NCBI GenBank assembly: GCA_027627225.1 | Contig: JAPFQT010000086.1 | Span: forward strand, 310,001 to 374,000 | DNA length: 64,000 nt | Direction of reading: 5' to 3' | Source: Congeria kusceri | Lineage: Eukaryota; Mollusca; Bivalvia; Myida; Dreissenidae | Shown: positions 24,480-36,249 of the stretch, one piece after another | Position numbering within the stretch: position 1 is the first letter of the stretch | Layout of the letters: each line of letters opens with the position of its first letter | The notes under the pieces: generated by a model | Databases searched by the model: none | Told to the model about the DNA's origin: nothing | What the model saw: only the letters and a program-made list of their open reading frames with translations | Position numbers and translations under genes: made by a program

Positions 24480-25605
24480 AAGATGCGCCTACGGCACCCG
24501 TATACTGCCCGTAACTCCCTTTCCGCGCGGCCTTCATGAGAAAGCCGTGCGATTTTCGTACGATATCGCAATATCTACGATTTTGTTTAGCTGAAAGTTA
24601 TACTTTTGTTAATCGTAAGCCCGTTAACATATCATATATGGCACCGTACGATGACCACAAGGGTAATGCGTGGAGACAGTGCGATGATCGTACGGCAAAA
24701 TCACGTATTTTGTGGACATTGCCCGAAAAACAAAGCTATATCAGGACAGCGCGCTAGACTATTCAACCGCTTAGTCAGAGTTATTGGCCTTTATCAATAC
24801 AAAGAAGGGGCATAATTCTGCTAAAATGCTGGTCACAGTTATGTGCCTTGGCCAGTTACCTTATATAATGGCCTTGAATACATGTTTGGAGTTTTATTTG
24901 AATTTCTATACAAGATATAGAAATATGAAGTTGTTGCACGCAAACTTTAACCTGAAAGTTCAAAAAGGGGCATAATTCTGCAAAATTGCCGGTCAGAGTT
25001 ATGGGTCTTAGTTACTGACTTATAAAGTGACCCTGAAGTAATGTGTGAAGTTTGAATTGAATATATGCAGTAGTTATCTAGATATGAAGTTGTTGCACGC
25101 ACACCTTAACCAGAGCATTACGCCGACGCCGACGAACGGGTGAATAGTATAGCTCGAACTATTCGGGGAATAGTCGAGCTAAAAAAAACATCGAGGTATC
25201 GTGCGGCAACTGTACGGCTCCCGCAGAGGTATCGTATGGTTGCCGCAGGACGCCCGTACGGTATCCATGAAATCGACGGATATTGCGCGATCATCACGCG
25301 ACACCCCAAAGCTAAAATATGGCTCGGCTGCATTGTCTCCTCACGGAATGCGCACGGCCTCTGCATGGATGCCGCACGGGCTCCGTACGATTTCCGCGAG
25401 AAGTGAGACCGTCGAACAGCCGACCGGAAATCCCACGATTTCCGTATAGCTATCGTGATTAGCCTTCACCTGCTCCCCAAAGTCAGTACAAAAAATCGCA
25501 CGGAGATCGTATACAAAGTGAATACAGATGCCGTAGCCAGTAGCACCTACGATGCCTAATATTCGTACAGAAATTCGTAGACCAATTTATTGTTCGGCGC
25601 CCGGG
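24480..25605. other. GC-rich block interrupted by an insertion
   Basis: Two segments, 24,480-24,753 and 25,181-25,605, share unusually CpG-rich sequence with many CGTACG/ATCGTACGG-type motifs, unlike the AT-rich flanks. They are separated by the element at 24,754-25,180. No domain was recognised in the small frames. The block may be an old element. Confidence 0.4.
24754..25180 (-). mobile_element. Internally tandem element with GAATAGTCGAGCT end
   Basis: Inverted relative of the 13.8-kb element. It has two ~165-bp units (GGGGCATAATTCTGC, GTCAGAGTTATG, GAAGTTGTTGCACGC), then ACGCCGACGCCGACG and a terminal hairpin GCTCGAACTATTCGGGGAAT followed by AGTCGAGCT. The left border, near TAGACTATTCAACC, is less certain. 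Confidence 0.7.
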
Positions 25606-25674
25606 GCAAATGTAAACCAGGCATAACGTGTGTATGTACGTTCTTACAACAGATATATTGGCACACGTACAATT

Positions 25675-26035
25675 AACAAAATAAAGTTAATAAACATATA
25701 TTTCTATTTAAAATGCAATAAAAATTAAGAACAAATATTGCTTTTCAACGCACAATAAGCTAGTTTAAATCAGCAAATAGTTTTCTTTTGTACATACGTA
25801 AAATCAAGTACATGTATAAACGTTGAATCGACAGTTGGTTTGGGTTACGCAACACTTATAAATGATGCAAACACTCGACACTTGTACTTGTTGATTTACT
25901 CCATACTGAAGTGTTTCCTTCGTCAGTCTTATGTTGTTGGTTCTCTGTTTGCTTTCAAATTTTATTGTCACTTTTATCTGCTTGTTTTAAATAATTGATA
26001 TGAAAGATCGTACATACAGACTTTAAATGATTTGT
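25675..26035. repeat. Dispersed repeat, partner of 5,005-5,340
   Basis: Collinear with 5,005-5,340 through AACATATATTTCTATTTAAA, GCACAATAAGCTAGT, CATGTATAAACGTTGA and GATATGAAAGATCGTACATA. Confidence 0.75.
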
Positions 26036-26549
26036 TTACAATAAGCTCCACTAAAAAAGTCACGCGGGTTCGTTTCGCTATAAACTATACGTATCAGAAG
26101 TTTAAAAAATGCTTAACATATGCCATCGTGAAGTCTTGCAATAAACATTAAGCATGAAGTTGCACCAAACCACCAAACAAAGCTCATCAGCACGATAACT
26201 ATAGTCAAAGACCGACTTCGAACCTTTGCGGCGAATAAAAAATTATGTACATGGTTAATATTTGTGTTATATCCTTAAAAATACTTATAAAAAAGAAATA
26301 AATTTCAACTAGTACTTAATGTACAAATATATTCTGCGGTCACATTGTGCAGCAAACATACGCAAAAAAAGTATTTAAAAAATCAGGGGAACAAATCCCG
26401 ATGTAATTCTGCCCACTTCATTATTCGAGTTATCTCACAGGGGGAAATTAAATACACAATGTATTACGTTTTCATCCGTTAATAGTATGCCTTCCAATTA
26501 ACTTCATACGAAATTAGTTGAAAATAATGGCATAAAAAAGTACATGCAC

Positions 26550-27310
26550 AAGTTTACAGGCGAACACGCATACATTCACTCGTACACATTCATAGACGAA
26601 CACACACGCACGCACGCACGCGCACGCACGCACGCACGCACCCACCCACCCACCCACCCACCCACCCACCCACCCACCCACCCACCACCCACCACCCACC
26701 CACCACCCACCCACCCACCCAAAACCCACCCACCCACCCACCCACCCACCCACCCACCCACCCACCCACCCACCCACCCACCCACCCACCCACACCCACC
26801 CACACACCCACACACCCACACACCCACCCACCCACCCACACACACACCCACACACACGCACACACACACGCACACACACACGCACACGTTTACCGGTGAA
26901 CACGCACGCGTTTACAGGCGAACACGCGCACGATTTACAGGCGAACAAGCGCACTGTTTACAGGTGAACACGCACATTTACAGGCAAACACGCACACGCG
27001 AACACAGACGTTCACACGCTCATATGCTGAAAGGTTTACACACACACACGTTCACGCGCGAACAAGTTTACCAGCACACGATCATAGGGGAACACGTTAC
27101 ACGCACACGTTCATAGACAGACACGTTTACACGCACACGATCATAGGCGAACACGCACACGTTCACAGGCGAACACGTTTACACGCACACGTTTACAGGG
27201 GTAACGCTCACGTTAATATGGCGAACACGCACACGTTCACGCGAACACGTTCAAACGTACACGTTCACACGCGAACACACACACGTTCATAGGTGAACAC
27301 GCACTCGTTA
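26550..27310. repeat. 22-bp minisatellite, AGGCGAACACGCACACGTTT
   Basis: Units AGGCGAACACGCACACGTTT plus AC on both sides of an embedded CCCA tract. The unit is shared, with substitutions, with the array at 17,965-18,660. The long overlapping frames (His/Thr/Pro-rich on +, Gly/Trp/Val/Cys-rich on -) are artefacts. Confidence 0.92.
26636..26880. repeat. (CCCA)n tract with ACGC and CACA edges
   Basis: Nearly pure CCCA tetranucleotide run with a few CCA and AAAA interruptions, passing into CACACG dinucleotides. The minus strand is (TGGG)n, a classic G-quadruplex-forming pattern. Confidence 0.97.
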
Positions 27311-27319
27311 ACTGACGAT

Positions 27320-28605
27320 GTCCTTTGTGAACATCATGACAAAGTTCAAACTTTCCAATTACCGGGTAGTCAACGTCCAATTAAATTGCATTCCTTTCTT
27401 ACATTGAACAGTCGGCACGAATGTTCTTGAACCTGAAAACTAACACAAGGGGAAACAACAATTCACTGACGAATGCCAGTTACTTTCAATCGATTTACTA
27501 ATTTTCAGGGAATTATTTTGCTAACCAAATGAAGCGGCCGATGATGTTTATAAAAGCACGTAATATAAGTGCACACCAGAATGCAGAAATAACTCACTTT
27601 GTGAAACAAGCGCTATTACATCGCAATTTTATCATAAAAACACAATCACCACTTGATCGTTGCTGTCACGCATTAAACACATTCTCGACGCGCCCCTTTA
27701 CGGACACGTTTATGTTCCCATGAAGTTTGTCAACCAGAGCAGTACTTACTGCAACATCTCAACCATTAATTCAAAGTTTCGTATTTCGTAGCAAATCGAA
27801 ATGTGGTTAAAAGTAGGAAGTGAGAAAGTATGTCATTGCAAACACGTCAAATGTATATACATCATACCTTTATTGATATTGGAAATAAAATATGCATTTT
27901 TTCATATTATTGCCATCAGCGCCAAGTTTCGTTGTTTAACCTGTTCTTGTTTATATTAAGTTCATTAATACGAGTAGAAATAAAACGTCAATGTTTATTG
28001 TCATACGATATCAGAAAAGATGCGCAGTTAATACGCAATTCTGATACTCATTTACGGAATTTAAAACTTTGACGAGCAACAACTGACAAGCCAGACATGT
28101 CAAGGTGGTAAACAAATCGCAATGTCGATATATGCTAGAATAGCAATAATTAATAATTTGTGACGCAGCTGTATAGCTTTGACTAAACTGAAGATTTTAA
28201 TGTTGAACGGTTTAAGTCTGACATAATATATGTATTAATAATATTGTCGGCTGCGAAATCGCGAAGAACGGGAAAGAACCAAGACAAAATGACTGTGTTA
28301 ATGTCGGACCCGCGTGTCTTTTTTGCTACAAGTGCGTAATTTAAATTTTAGATTTCAGATTACATTCTTATTAACACGACTAATGACAATCGTCAAATCA
28401 TCAAATGAAAATACCATGGTACACAGCTTTGTATCACTTTTTCATAAGTGAAATGCTTTAAATCTAACTTGAGCCGAATGTTAGTGGTATCTTAGCTCGA
28501 GCTATTTACTATTTTCATTAATACAACATATAATGATTGTTGAATAAAAAACATTGATGCATGGCGAACAAAGAATTCAACCCGTATCTATAATACAGAA
28601 AGAGC
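27320..28605. other. Unique AT-rich DNA
   Basis: No gene or repeat could be supported. Short frames at 27,529-27,723 and 27,830-28,072 have no recognisable domain. Confidence 0.45.
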
Positions 28606-28614
28606 GGGATTAGA

Positions 28615-29050
28615 TCCCCTTCCGAGGACGATAACGTTATTTCGTCATTGATTGCTCGCTACCGGTAGTGTGAAAGGCTGTTGCAGACGACCTAGTAGGA
28701 TATCCCTGAACAAGACAGATAATTTTAACACATAACGGATAGAAAACGGCGAGTCACAGCGACATGGCTTTACGTAGACGTGAAAATGGCCTGCGACGTA
28801 GACGTCCGAGAATTGGAGAACAGCTTGAGGCGTGTCACCGTGCACTGCCGTTGATCTGGACCAGACGACATGCTCAATGAGCTCGCGTGTATGCCGCGGT
28901 AAGCTGAACGGTTTCCCAGATTTCGTGTGCATGAGAGGCCAGTAAGGAGGTGGGACCGTGATGTTTTAGGGCGGTACATCCCTGGACTACATTGTAAAAT
29001 TGAACGTATTATTGTGAACGGGAACTTAAACACGGAGCGTTATAAACAGG
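28615..29050 (+). pseudogene. Decayed Tc1-like transposase relic
   Basis: Reading across frames on the plus strand recovers the order of a Tc1 (DD34E) transposase. First comes a PREDR-like N-terminal trace near 28,620. Then the open frame 28,764-28,880 contains ENGLRRRRPRIG, a CHRAL segment and WTRRHAQ. This is followed by a VY-R-G-GF-like stretch, a GGxVMxW-like trace near 28,950 and GNLNTERYKQ near 29,020-29,050. Stops and frameshifts break it, and the catalytic C-terminal part is missing. It would have encoded the nuclear cut-and-paste transposase of a Tc1/mariner element. Minus-strand frames over this region are shadows. The match rests on recalled family motifs. Confidence 0.75.
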
Positions 29051-29079
29051 GTTTTAGAGTACACACGGTAGACCAATTA

Positions 29080-29345
29080 TTCTAACATGATACTCGCTAA
29101 TTTTTCTATAGACACAGACCAAAATTATTGTCTTCAAACTACCCAGTAAACAACGCAAAAAGTATTCCTGATTCTGAGCGGAGTATAGAAAAATTAGTTC
29201 CAAATACATTTGCAGAAATATATGTCCGATCATGTAAGAATCGAAATAATTTTCACATTATCGTTGCTAATCGGCCAATAAACAACTCTTTGTCGTTCTA
29301 ATGCGTGGTTATTGAACACTTCGGGCCCTCGTTGTTTAATTCCTA
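29080..29345 (+). mobile_element. Palindromic family D copy
   Basis: Contains TAACATGATACTCGCTAATT, AACAACGCAAAAAGTATTCC, GATTCTGAGCGGAG, AATCGAAATAATTTTCAC, ATTATCGTTGCTAATCGGCC and AATAAACAACTCTTTGTCG, in the order seen at 54.46 and 58.6 kb. Confidence 0.8.
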
Positions 29346-29731
29346 GGGGTTTCACAGTTCTTTCTTTGTTATTATGTACATACTGTAATTTATGTTGTAT
29401 TGTAAATATGTTTTGCTCTCCAGCAATGGGGTAAGAATAAAAGTATATATATGCCATCACTCATTAACATGCATTTTTGCGACCACGCATTATACCAATC
29501 ACACAGGAAGTAAGGTGGTTAGATATGATGGTTAGATACCAGTAAATAGTGGGGAATGCCCCGGTGGTCCACCCGAAGGTAGGCCATATATCAAACATTG
29601 TAGTTTTGTTTTCTTCTGTTAAAAGAGACATTTCACACAACGGGCTTATTTTATATTTACCAATCAAATAGCTGATCCAAATATATTATCCAATGAAATG
29701 TGTCGGTTCGACACGGAGGTGACAAATGGGC

Positions 29732-30050
29732 GCATTTTGTCTCATTCGGTTTTCGGCTATTTGTATTGTGTGATTAAATATATATTTTACATATATATTT
29801 GACTTATTACTTCAGGTAAATATAACATGTTTCTTATATTTCTATGTTCACTTTTTATAAGTAACTGTTGTTGATTTGATATTTATTTTATTATATAATT
29901 TGATATTTGTATTTTATGGAATAAATGAATTTATTATATTTGCTCACCATATCTGTCGGAGATGCATTTTGTCTCATTCGGTTTTCGGCTATTTGAATTG
30001 TGTGATTAAATATATATTTTACATATATATTTCACTTATTATTTCAGATA
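29732..30050. repeat. Direct duplication of ~85 bp, 232 bp apart
   Basis: GCATTTTGTCTCATTCGGTT ... ATATATTTTACATATATATT ... TATTTCAG starts at 29,732 and again at 29,964. A second pair of short repeats links 29,609-29,645 with 30,753-30,790 (TTCTTCTGTTAAAAGAGACA). Confidence 0.8.
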
Positions 30051-30159
30051 CAAAGGTAGTTTATATGACAACTTTTGATAATAAAAGCCGTTTAATAATA
30101 GAACCCACCACCATAATAACTAACGGCAACAATTTCCTGAAAACGAACCTGACTCCTGT

Positions 30160-32740
30160 GCATTTTGATGTATCGTGACACCGCCTTAATTAAAAGTTGA
30201 ATGCTAAGCAGTTGATGCGTAGACTGCATGCGCTTTTGTCGAAATCGCAACTGCATTTGGTTTCTTACGAAAGAACTATATACACAATCAAGCGAGATGC
30301 ATTTTCTTAGAAGTAGCATAACATATCTTTTTTATTCGAAATTTTGTAATCAAAAGAATTATCTTTCCAAAGAAACCAGACTCGTGAATCAAACGAAGGT
30401 GGCGAAAGACGCCAGAAGATTTTGATATTTTGCAATGGAACAATGGAACCCGGAAGCTTACCGTCTGCTGGCACATGACATCCTCACACAGCGGTGTATC
30501 CAGAATTAACATAAATTCATGTGCAAAACAAATCAAGTTGTGATTAGACACATGTTATTGAGATTGCTAATCTGCAACTTGTACCAATGACATAAGTGCC
30601 GCTACCTATATTTACAATCTGATTAAAGTCGTATCCAAAACAACCACATATAGACTGTGAACAGATTTTGTACACCGTTAATATAGGAGATTACGTAATG
30701 TAAAGGCTAGAAACCACTTAACAGAAATCCCAGGTGGATACTCAACAAATTCATTGTTTCTTCTGTTAAAAGAGACATTTCACATAGCGGACACAGATGT
30801 AAATGGTATTTTCCTGAAAACGCTGTGTCTCCTGTGCATTTTGATGTATCGTGACCCTGAATTACTTATTTAATGCAATTCAGTTCAAAACATACTTGGG
30901 ACTTTTTTATTTATCGTTTGCAGACAATCATGAAAACAGAAACAGAAAATAACTATTTAAAACCACAAATAATATCTAAAAGTTTTTAATCGATCATCAT
31001 CACGTGGTTTGTTCTACATATGACAGTTTAAAGAGACACACTCCTTGTTACTTTATGATAGATTCTCTGAGGTCAGAGCCTGTGTGCAGGTGGGGAAGTC
31101 TATTGTTATTTTAACGTTTTGGAATTTCAACTAATTTTTGGAAACTGACGAAATAACATTCACAGCAAATTAAATTTACTCTTTATTAGATGAATTCACT
31201 AACATGTTTTACTCATTGTGTTAAAATAAATCTCACCGTCGGGTTAGGGTTGGCTGCAATTCTTAACCAACTGAAGCTCTATTCGGTATTATTTAATTTT
31301 AAAGGAAATAAAAGTAATTTGTTATCGAAAATTGGAAACTGTATACTACTACTGCTGAGCAGGGCGAATAGGTGCCTTAATGACCAGAGATCTGAACATA
31401 TATATGTGGTAACACTACTTGCATGTCACGTCGTATATGTCCATTTCAATCAAATCACACATCCATCCACTATAATGATAATCACACATTTACCACGCTG
31501 TACTAGCTAATTAAAACATGCATTTCGATTCTCAATTGTCAACATTTGATACTTTTTATCCACACCGCTCAAACAACATGCAAAATAACATTTCATTGTT
31601 TGCATAGTTTTACGAACAGATGATGAAAGAAGCGTTTAATTGATTGCATACGTAGAACCAGAATCCGACTGGCTACACTCTAATTTGTAATGTGGATGTT
31701 CTTTGCAAAGATCGACGTGCCAACATTTATCAGAAGTTGTTGTTTGTATGTTGGATAAAAACATTACGTAACAATAAATTAAAATACACGTGGACAAAAT
31801 ACTTTCCAATATTTACTTTTCAGTTTACCAGACATAAGTTCCCACAATATTGACATATACGTTGATGAATTAGAATCCTATGTCAATATCACATAGACAG
31901 ATGCAACATCAGAAATCTTCCAAATGCATATTGTACCCGTGCACTTTTTAAAATTTTAACACAATTACTGATTGTATTGATAAAATGATGTAAAACAAAT
32001 CAGTGACATAAAACGGAGAAAAGTCATAATACTTCACGCTCTTATGGTAAGCAAATGTTCATCTTGTGCTGATCTTTAATATCAAAATAAAACATCACTG
32101 ACCTTTGCTGACTTCAACTTCTCGACAACAGCGCCGCCGCGTTGCACAGTCCACGTTCTTATTTGTAGTTCTGTTTCAAGTGAATACATATTAACATTTA
32201 AAGTTCATTGTAAAAACATATTTCCAAATCGTCATTAGTCCAAAATTTGCGTTAAATCACAAGCATGGAATTTTGCACGGGCTGAAATTCCAAACTCTGA
32301 TACACATTTGTCAAAACGCAATAAAAACATACCATAGATGCATACGTACTCAAGAAAACACACGGCTTACACGAAAATATTGTACCGTCCCTTTAATAAT
32401 TGATTTCCTGTAAAACCTCGTGCATCGTACTGAAATTAACAATGCAGTATAATCCGTTCTTGACAACTTTAAAGGCGCTGTGTCGTTATTGTTGTGTCAG
32501 GTTGTCATATATGAAAGATATAACAGAAAATTTAAAAAAAGTTCACGTTCACACGTGTTAAAAGTAAAAGGAAATAAAACATACATCGTAATGCGAAATC
32601 TTTCATAAGAAAGTAAAGAAAAAATTGACAAACAGTCGTACATAAAGTGCAGCTACTCGTATTTTAAAGATGTCCTAAAGTTGAAAACAACAACAAAAGT
32701 ACACCCAACAACTTTTCTAATTGGTCACTTTTCATTTTAG
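30160..32740. other. AT-rich unique DNA
   Basis: Only short repeats such as CTCCTGTGCATTTTGATGTA (30,150 and 30,830) could be seen. The 106-codon frame at 31,190-31,510 has no family support and is not called. Confidence 0.45.
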
Positions 32741-32824
32741 ATTTTCTCAAAACTGAATCAACAAAATTACATGAACATTTGGGCAAATGTATTTGTTGTA
32801 CTTTACTATCGATTCGTGTATACA

Positions 32825-32945
32825 TTTCTTAACTATTAAAGAAATAATTTTCGATGTATCTGTGTTTGTCGGCCAATAAACAACGATTTGGAATTCAATA
32901 GAAAAATCAGCGAGAATCATGTTATAATTATTTTTACACATTAAA
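32825..32945 (-). mobile_element. Short palindromic family D fragment
   Basis: AAGAAATAATTTTCGAT, GGCCAATAAACAACGATTTG and GAGAATCATGTTATAAT mark a truncated copy. Confidence 0.6.
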
Positions 32946-33084
32946 AATCATGTTAGAATTATTTTTTACACATTAAAAACTTGTTTTTGTACCAAGAATT
33001 CAAACGGAAATGTTTTTGAGGTCACACAACTATTGAACCACCGGTTGTATACGATACAGAAACGGTGGGAAAAGTTCGAGCGCT

Positions 33085-33925
33085 GATGACAGGCAACGGC
33101 GACCGAGGAGACGCGTCACTGCAGACCAGCAAGACAACCATATTCACTCACGCAACGACAACATCATTGCACACAATTGGTCGACATGCACATCCGATTG
33201 CCCCATAAACGGTCCGAAGGCGTCTTCGTGGAGCCGGATTACGCTGCCGACGACCTAAAAAAAGGCGGTAATTCTTACCGCAAGACAAAAACAGCATCTG
33301 AGGCTCACCAGTGCTGAATGGAGTAACGTGATTTGTGTTGGCGAAACTTGCACCAAGCTACAAGCAGCAGATGTGGGGAGTGTTTAAGTTTACTGCCGTC
33401 GGGATGAACGTTACATGAACGAACGTGTTCTTGAAGCTGACCGGTATGGTCGCGGACCAATACTGATGTTGGCTGCTATTTCTATTTCTATGCATTCCAA
33501 AGCGGCAGCTGTACTTTTGCAAGGCAACCTTCCGCCAGGAGATACCTAGAAGAGGAAAGTGTTGCCCCAGTCTTAATACTGCACGTGAGAGCGATTAGGA
33601 GCATGTCACTTGTACCGGCCAATGGACACTGTCATCCAGCTAGAGCTACCATGCAAATACTTCAAACCAATAAAATCCGTGTTTGATCATGGCCCGATTA
33701 AGCACGTTTGAGATTTGTTGAAATGCCGTATTTGGCGTCTTCAACAACCCAACAACCTCGCGGATCTGGAGCGTCTTGCTACGCAGGAGTGGGACTACAT
33801 CACCCAACGCTCGATCCAGCGGTACATCGTTTATATGAAAGCTGCTCGATGCCAGGCTGTAATTGCAGCTTACGCCTTACGGTGGTCAAACACGGTACTT
33901 ACAATGTGTGACTTTAGAATTCAGG
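33085..33925 (+). pseudogene. Decayed Tc1-like transposase, near full length
   Basis: Plus-strand translation across frames gives the Tc1 order: an RRRVTADQQD region (about 33,105), a GLRCRRP-like linker (about 33,235), LTSAEW (about 33,310), RRDERYMNERVLEADRYG (about 33,400-33,455), GNLPPG (about 33,525), an NGHCHPARATM segment (about 33,640, corresponding to the HDNARPH-type motif), IKHV-DLLK (about 33,705; the family has PDLNPIEHVWDLL) and the C-terminal open frame 33,715-33,954 with LATQEWDYITQ and ARCQAVIAAY. Several stops and frameshifts are present, so it is inactive. In the family it is a DD34E cut-and-paste transposase. The element's terminal repeats were not identified. Confidence 0.85.
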
Positions 33926-34109
33926 GGTCAGTCAAAATGCAGCAGTGGAACTAGTGTGCCTTGTGATATTTTTCTATCCAAATTAGTTTGAACAGTTGGT
34001 TATGACTTATACTTTGATTATACAGTATTTTACGCTTTTTCTGAGTTTATTTAATGATTAATAAGAAAAGTTCACGGTTCAGTGTATCATCTATGACGCA
34101 ACTACACGT

Positions 34110-34790
34110 CATATTCACGCATTACGACCACACGTTAAATCCGCGCTTTACGACCTTTCGTTACATCCGCGCATTACGACCACACATTAAATCCGCGCTT
34201 TAAGACATTTCGTTACATCCGCGCATTACAACCACACGTTTAATCCGCGCTTTATTACCACTCGTCACATCCGCGCTTTATGACCACTCGTCACATCCGC
34301 GCATTACGACCACTCATTACATCCGCGCTTTACGACCACTCGTTACATCCGCGCATGACGACCACTCGTTACATCCGCGCATTACGACCACACGATACAT
34401 CCGCGCATTACGACCACACGTTAAATCCGCGCTTTATGACCATTCGTTACATCCGCGCATTACGACCACTCGTTACATCCGCGCATTACGACCATTCGTA
34501 ACATTCGCGCATTACGACCACAAATTACATCCGCGCATTACGACCACATGTTAAATCCGCGCTTTACGACCTTTCGTTACATCCGCGCTTTACGACCACT
34601 CGTCACATCCGCGCATTACGACCACATTTTAATCCGCGCTTTATGACCACTCGTTACATCCGCGCATTACGACCATGTGTAATGTCCACGCATCGCGACC
34701 AAGCGCCATCTCTACGCTACGTAACAACGCGTAATCCACGCATCGCGTTCATGCGCCACACCCACGCTACATAACAACGCGTCACATCCG
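34110..34790. repeat. 26-bp minisatellite, ACATCCGCGCATTACGACCA
   Basis: About 22 units of 26 bp (ACATCCGCGCATTACGACCA plus CTCGTT), with a GCTTTACGACC variant. Units decay beyond 34,690 to ATCCACGCATCGCG forms. Confidence 0.95.
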
Positions 34791-34799
34791 TACTCGTAA

Positions 34800-35555
34800 T
34801 CGTCATATAACATAGAAATAACAACTTGAAAGGGCTGAGTCGACGTCTCCATAATTGAAAGAAATATAAGGTGCAGCAACATCAACGCTTTTTGGCATCT
34901 GATTCAGCAGAATTTGGAGTTCCGGAAACAATTATGTTTTAACCAAACGTTTCACACTATTTTTCTTCGCTACCAACATTCGAACAACATTATTATCACC
35001 ATCGTCGCCGTCATCATCATCATCATCATAAGCAGCAGCAACAACAACAGCAGCAGCAGCATGTCCATTATCGTTGTACTTAACGGTCATCGTAAATTCT
35101 GTCCGTGGTATGTCATATGGAACAGCCAAAATGTGTTGTACATATTATTATAGTCGAAAATAACGTGTTATACATGTAATATACTCTCTTTTGAAGTTCT
35201 TTATTTACAGTATAAATATTTGATAATGATTTTTTAGAGAATTGTTTTCGCTATTTCTTACATATTTATCATTAAAAATGACGTGTTCACTAATGATTAT
35301 AATAGCCACGCGCTAGCCCCCTGTGACCCGACACTTACAATATTCGCGATAAATGGGTTAATTTTCAAGAAAATTAGATCAATTTGCAAAGAGATTAATT
35401 GAACAACATAAGTGCCCGCCTGTAATTTTTATTGCATGCCATACAGTACACATTTTATGATGAAATCAATACAATTGAAACACTCAGTCGCAACATATTA
35501 CTACCGGTAGCAAATATTGTTTCACTATTAAACTATCATATCTTCTATCATACTA
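34800..35555. other. Unique DNA with a short CAT/CAG repeat
   Basis: A CAT/GCA/ACA triplet tract lies at about 35,005-35,062. Nothing else supported. Confidence 0.45.
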
Positions 35556-35559
35556 AGAC

Positions 35560-35655
35560 AGCACACGGAAAACGTAATTCACCGGATCTTAACGTCAGTG
35601 AGCATCCATGGGACAAACTGTATACGCGATCATGGGTGCGGACCCTATTGGCTGG
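35560..35655 (+). pseudogene. Tiny Tc1-like transposase fragment
   Basis: Within the open frame 35,432-35,689, residues HGKRNSPDLNVSEHPWDKL correspond to the Tc1 catalytic-glutamate region (family pattern SPDLNPIEHxWDxL). The upstream part of the frame has no family resemblance, so only this ~95-bp segment is called. It is a third, independent relic next to the one at 33.1-33.9 kb. Confidence 0.6.
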
Positions 35656-35699
35656 AATGGCCTATATATCAACTATACATGAGCGTTGATAAAAATTAA

Positions 35700-36240
35700 C
35701 GATAACTTATTACATTTTTGTCCTTCAATGGCTCTTAAAAGGTTATGACACATCGGTCTTACAAATATTACGCATGTTCTTGAGAAATATCGATGACTAT
35801 TCCTCCATTTATAAAAAAAATGTCTCCTCTAATTCCACCAGATTTGATCACAGCATTTTACAAAGTTTGGTTATCGACCGATTGTTTTAATTTGTTTGGT
35901 TTCATCATAAAATGTACAATGAACCCATTTTTACCGCAAAATGTGTAAGTGTCAGGTTTTAAGTGCTATTCAGTGTGTAGGATACTTCGTATGACTAAAT
36001 CATAATATTGAGCATTACAATTTTCTAATATAAGTTTTAAATTAATCGATGAAAGTATCAAACTGGTGCAAGGAAGAATATTTGCTTAAGTCAAAACCAT
36101 TTAAATTGAAAATTGCTTCTGTCAAACTTCAGGATTATGCATCTATTAAAATCGCCGAGATCTTTCAACACATGAATTTGATCCCAGGACAATAAGGTTC
36201 AATGAAAGTTTTCCCAATTCGAAATGGTATAATACTAATA
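35700..36240. other. AT-rich unique DNA
   Basis: Nothing supported. Confidence 0.45.
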
Positions 36241-36249
36241 TTATCCCTC

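Noticed and set aside
26636..26880. CCCA tract as interstitial telomere
   Set aside because: The metazoan telomere repeat is CCCTAA/TTAGGG; this is a tetranucleotide CCCA run.
26514..27116. Gly/Trp/Val-rich (-) and Pro/Thr/His-rich (+) frames
   Set aside because: Translations of CCCA/TGGG and 22-bp repeats on opposite strands.
28645..29033. Two minus-strand frames of 87-95 codons
   Set aside because: They lie antisense to a Tc1 transposase relic that explains the sequence on the plus strand.
31190..31510. 106-codon plus frame starting with ATG
   Set aside because: No domain and AT-rich composition; single unsupported frame.
34110..34790. 26-bp repeats as CRISPR array
   Set aside because: No spacers; contiguous diverged tandem units.
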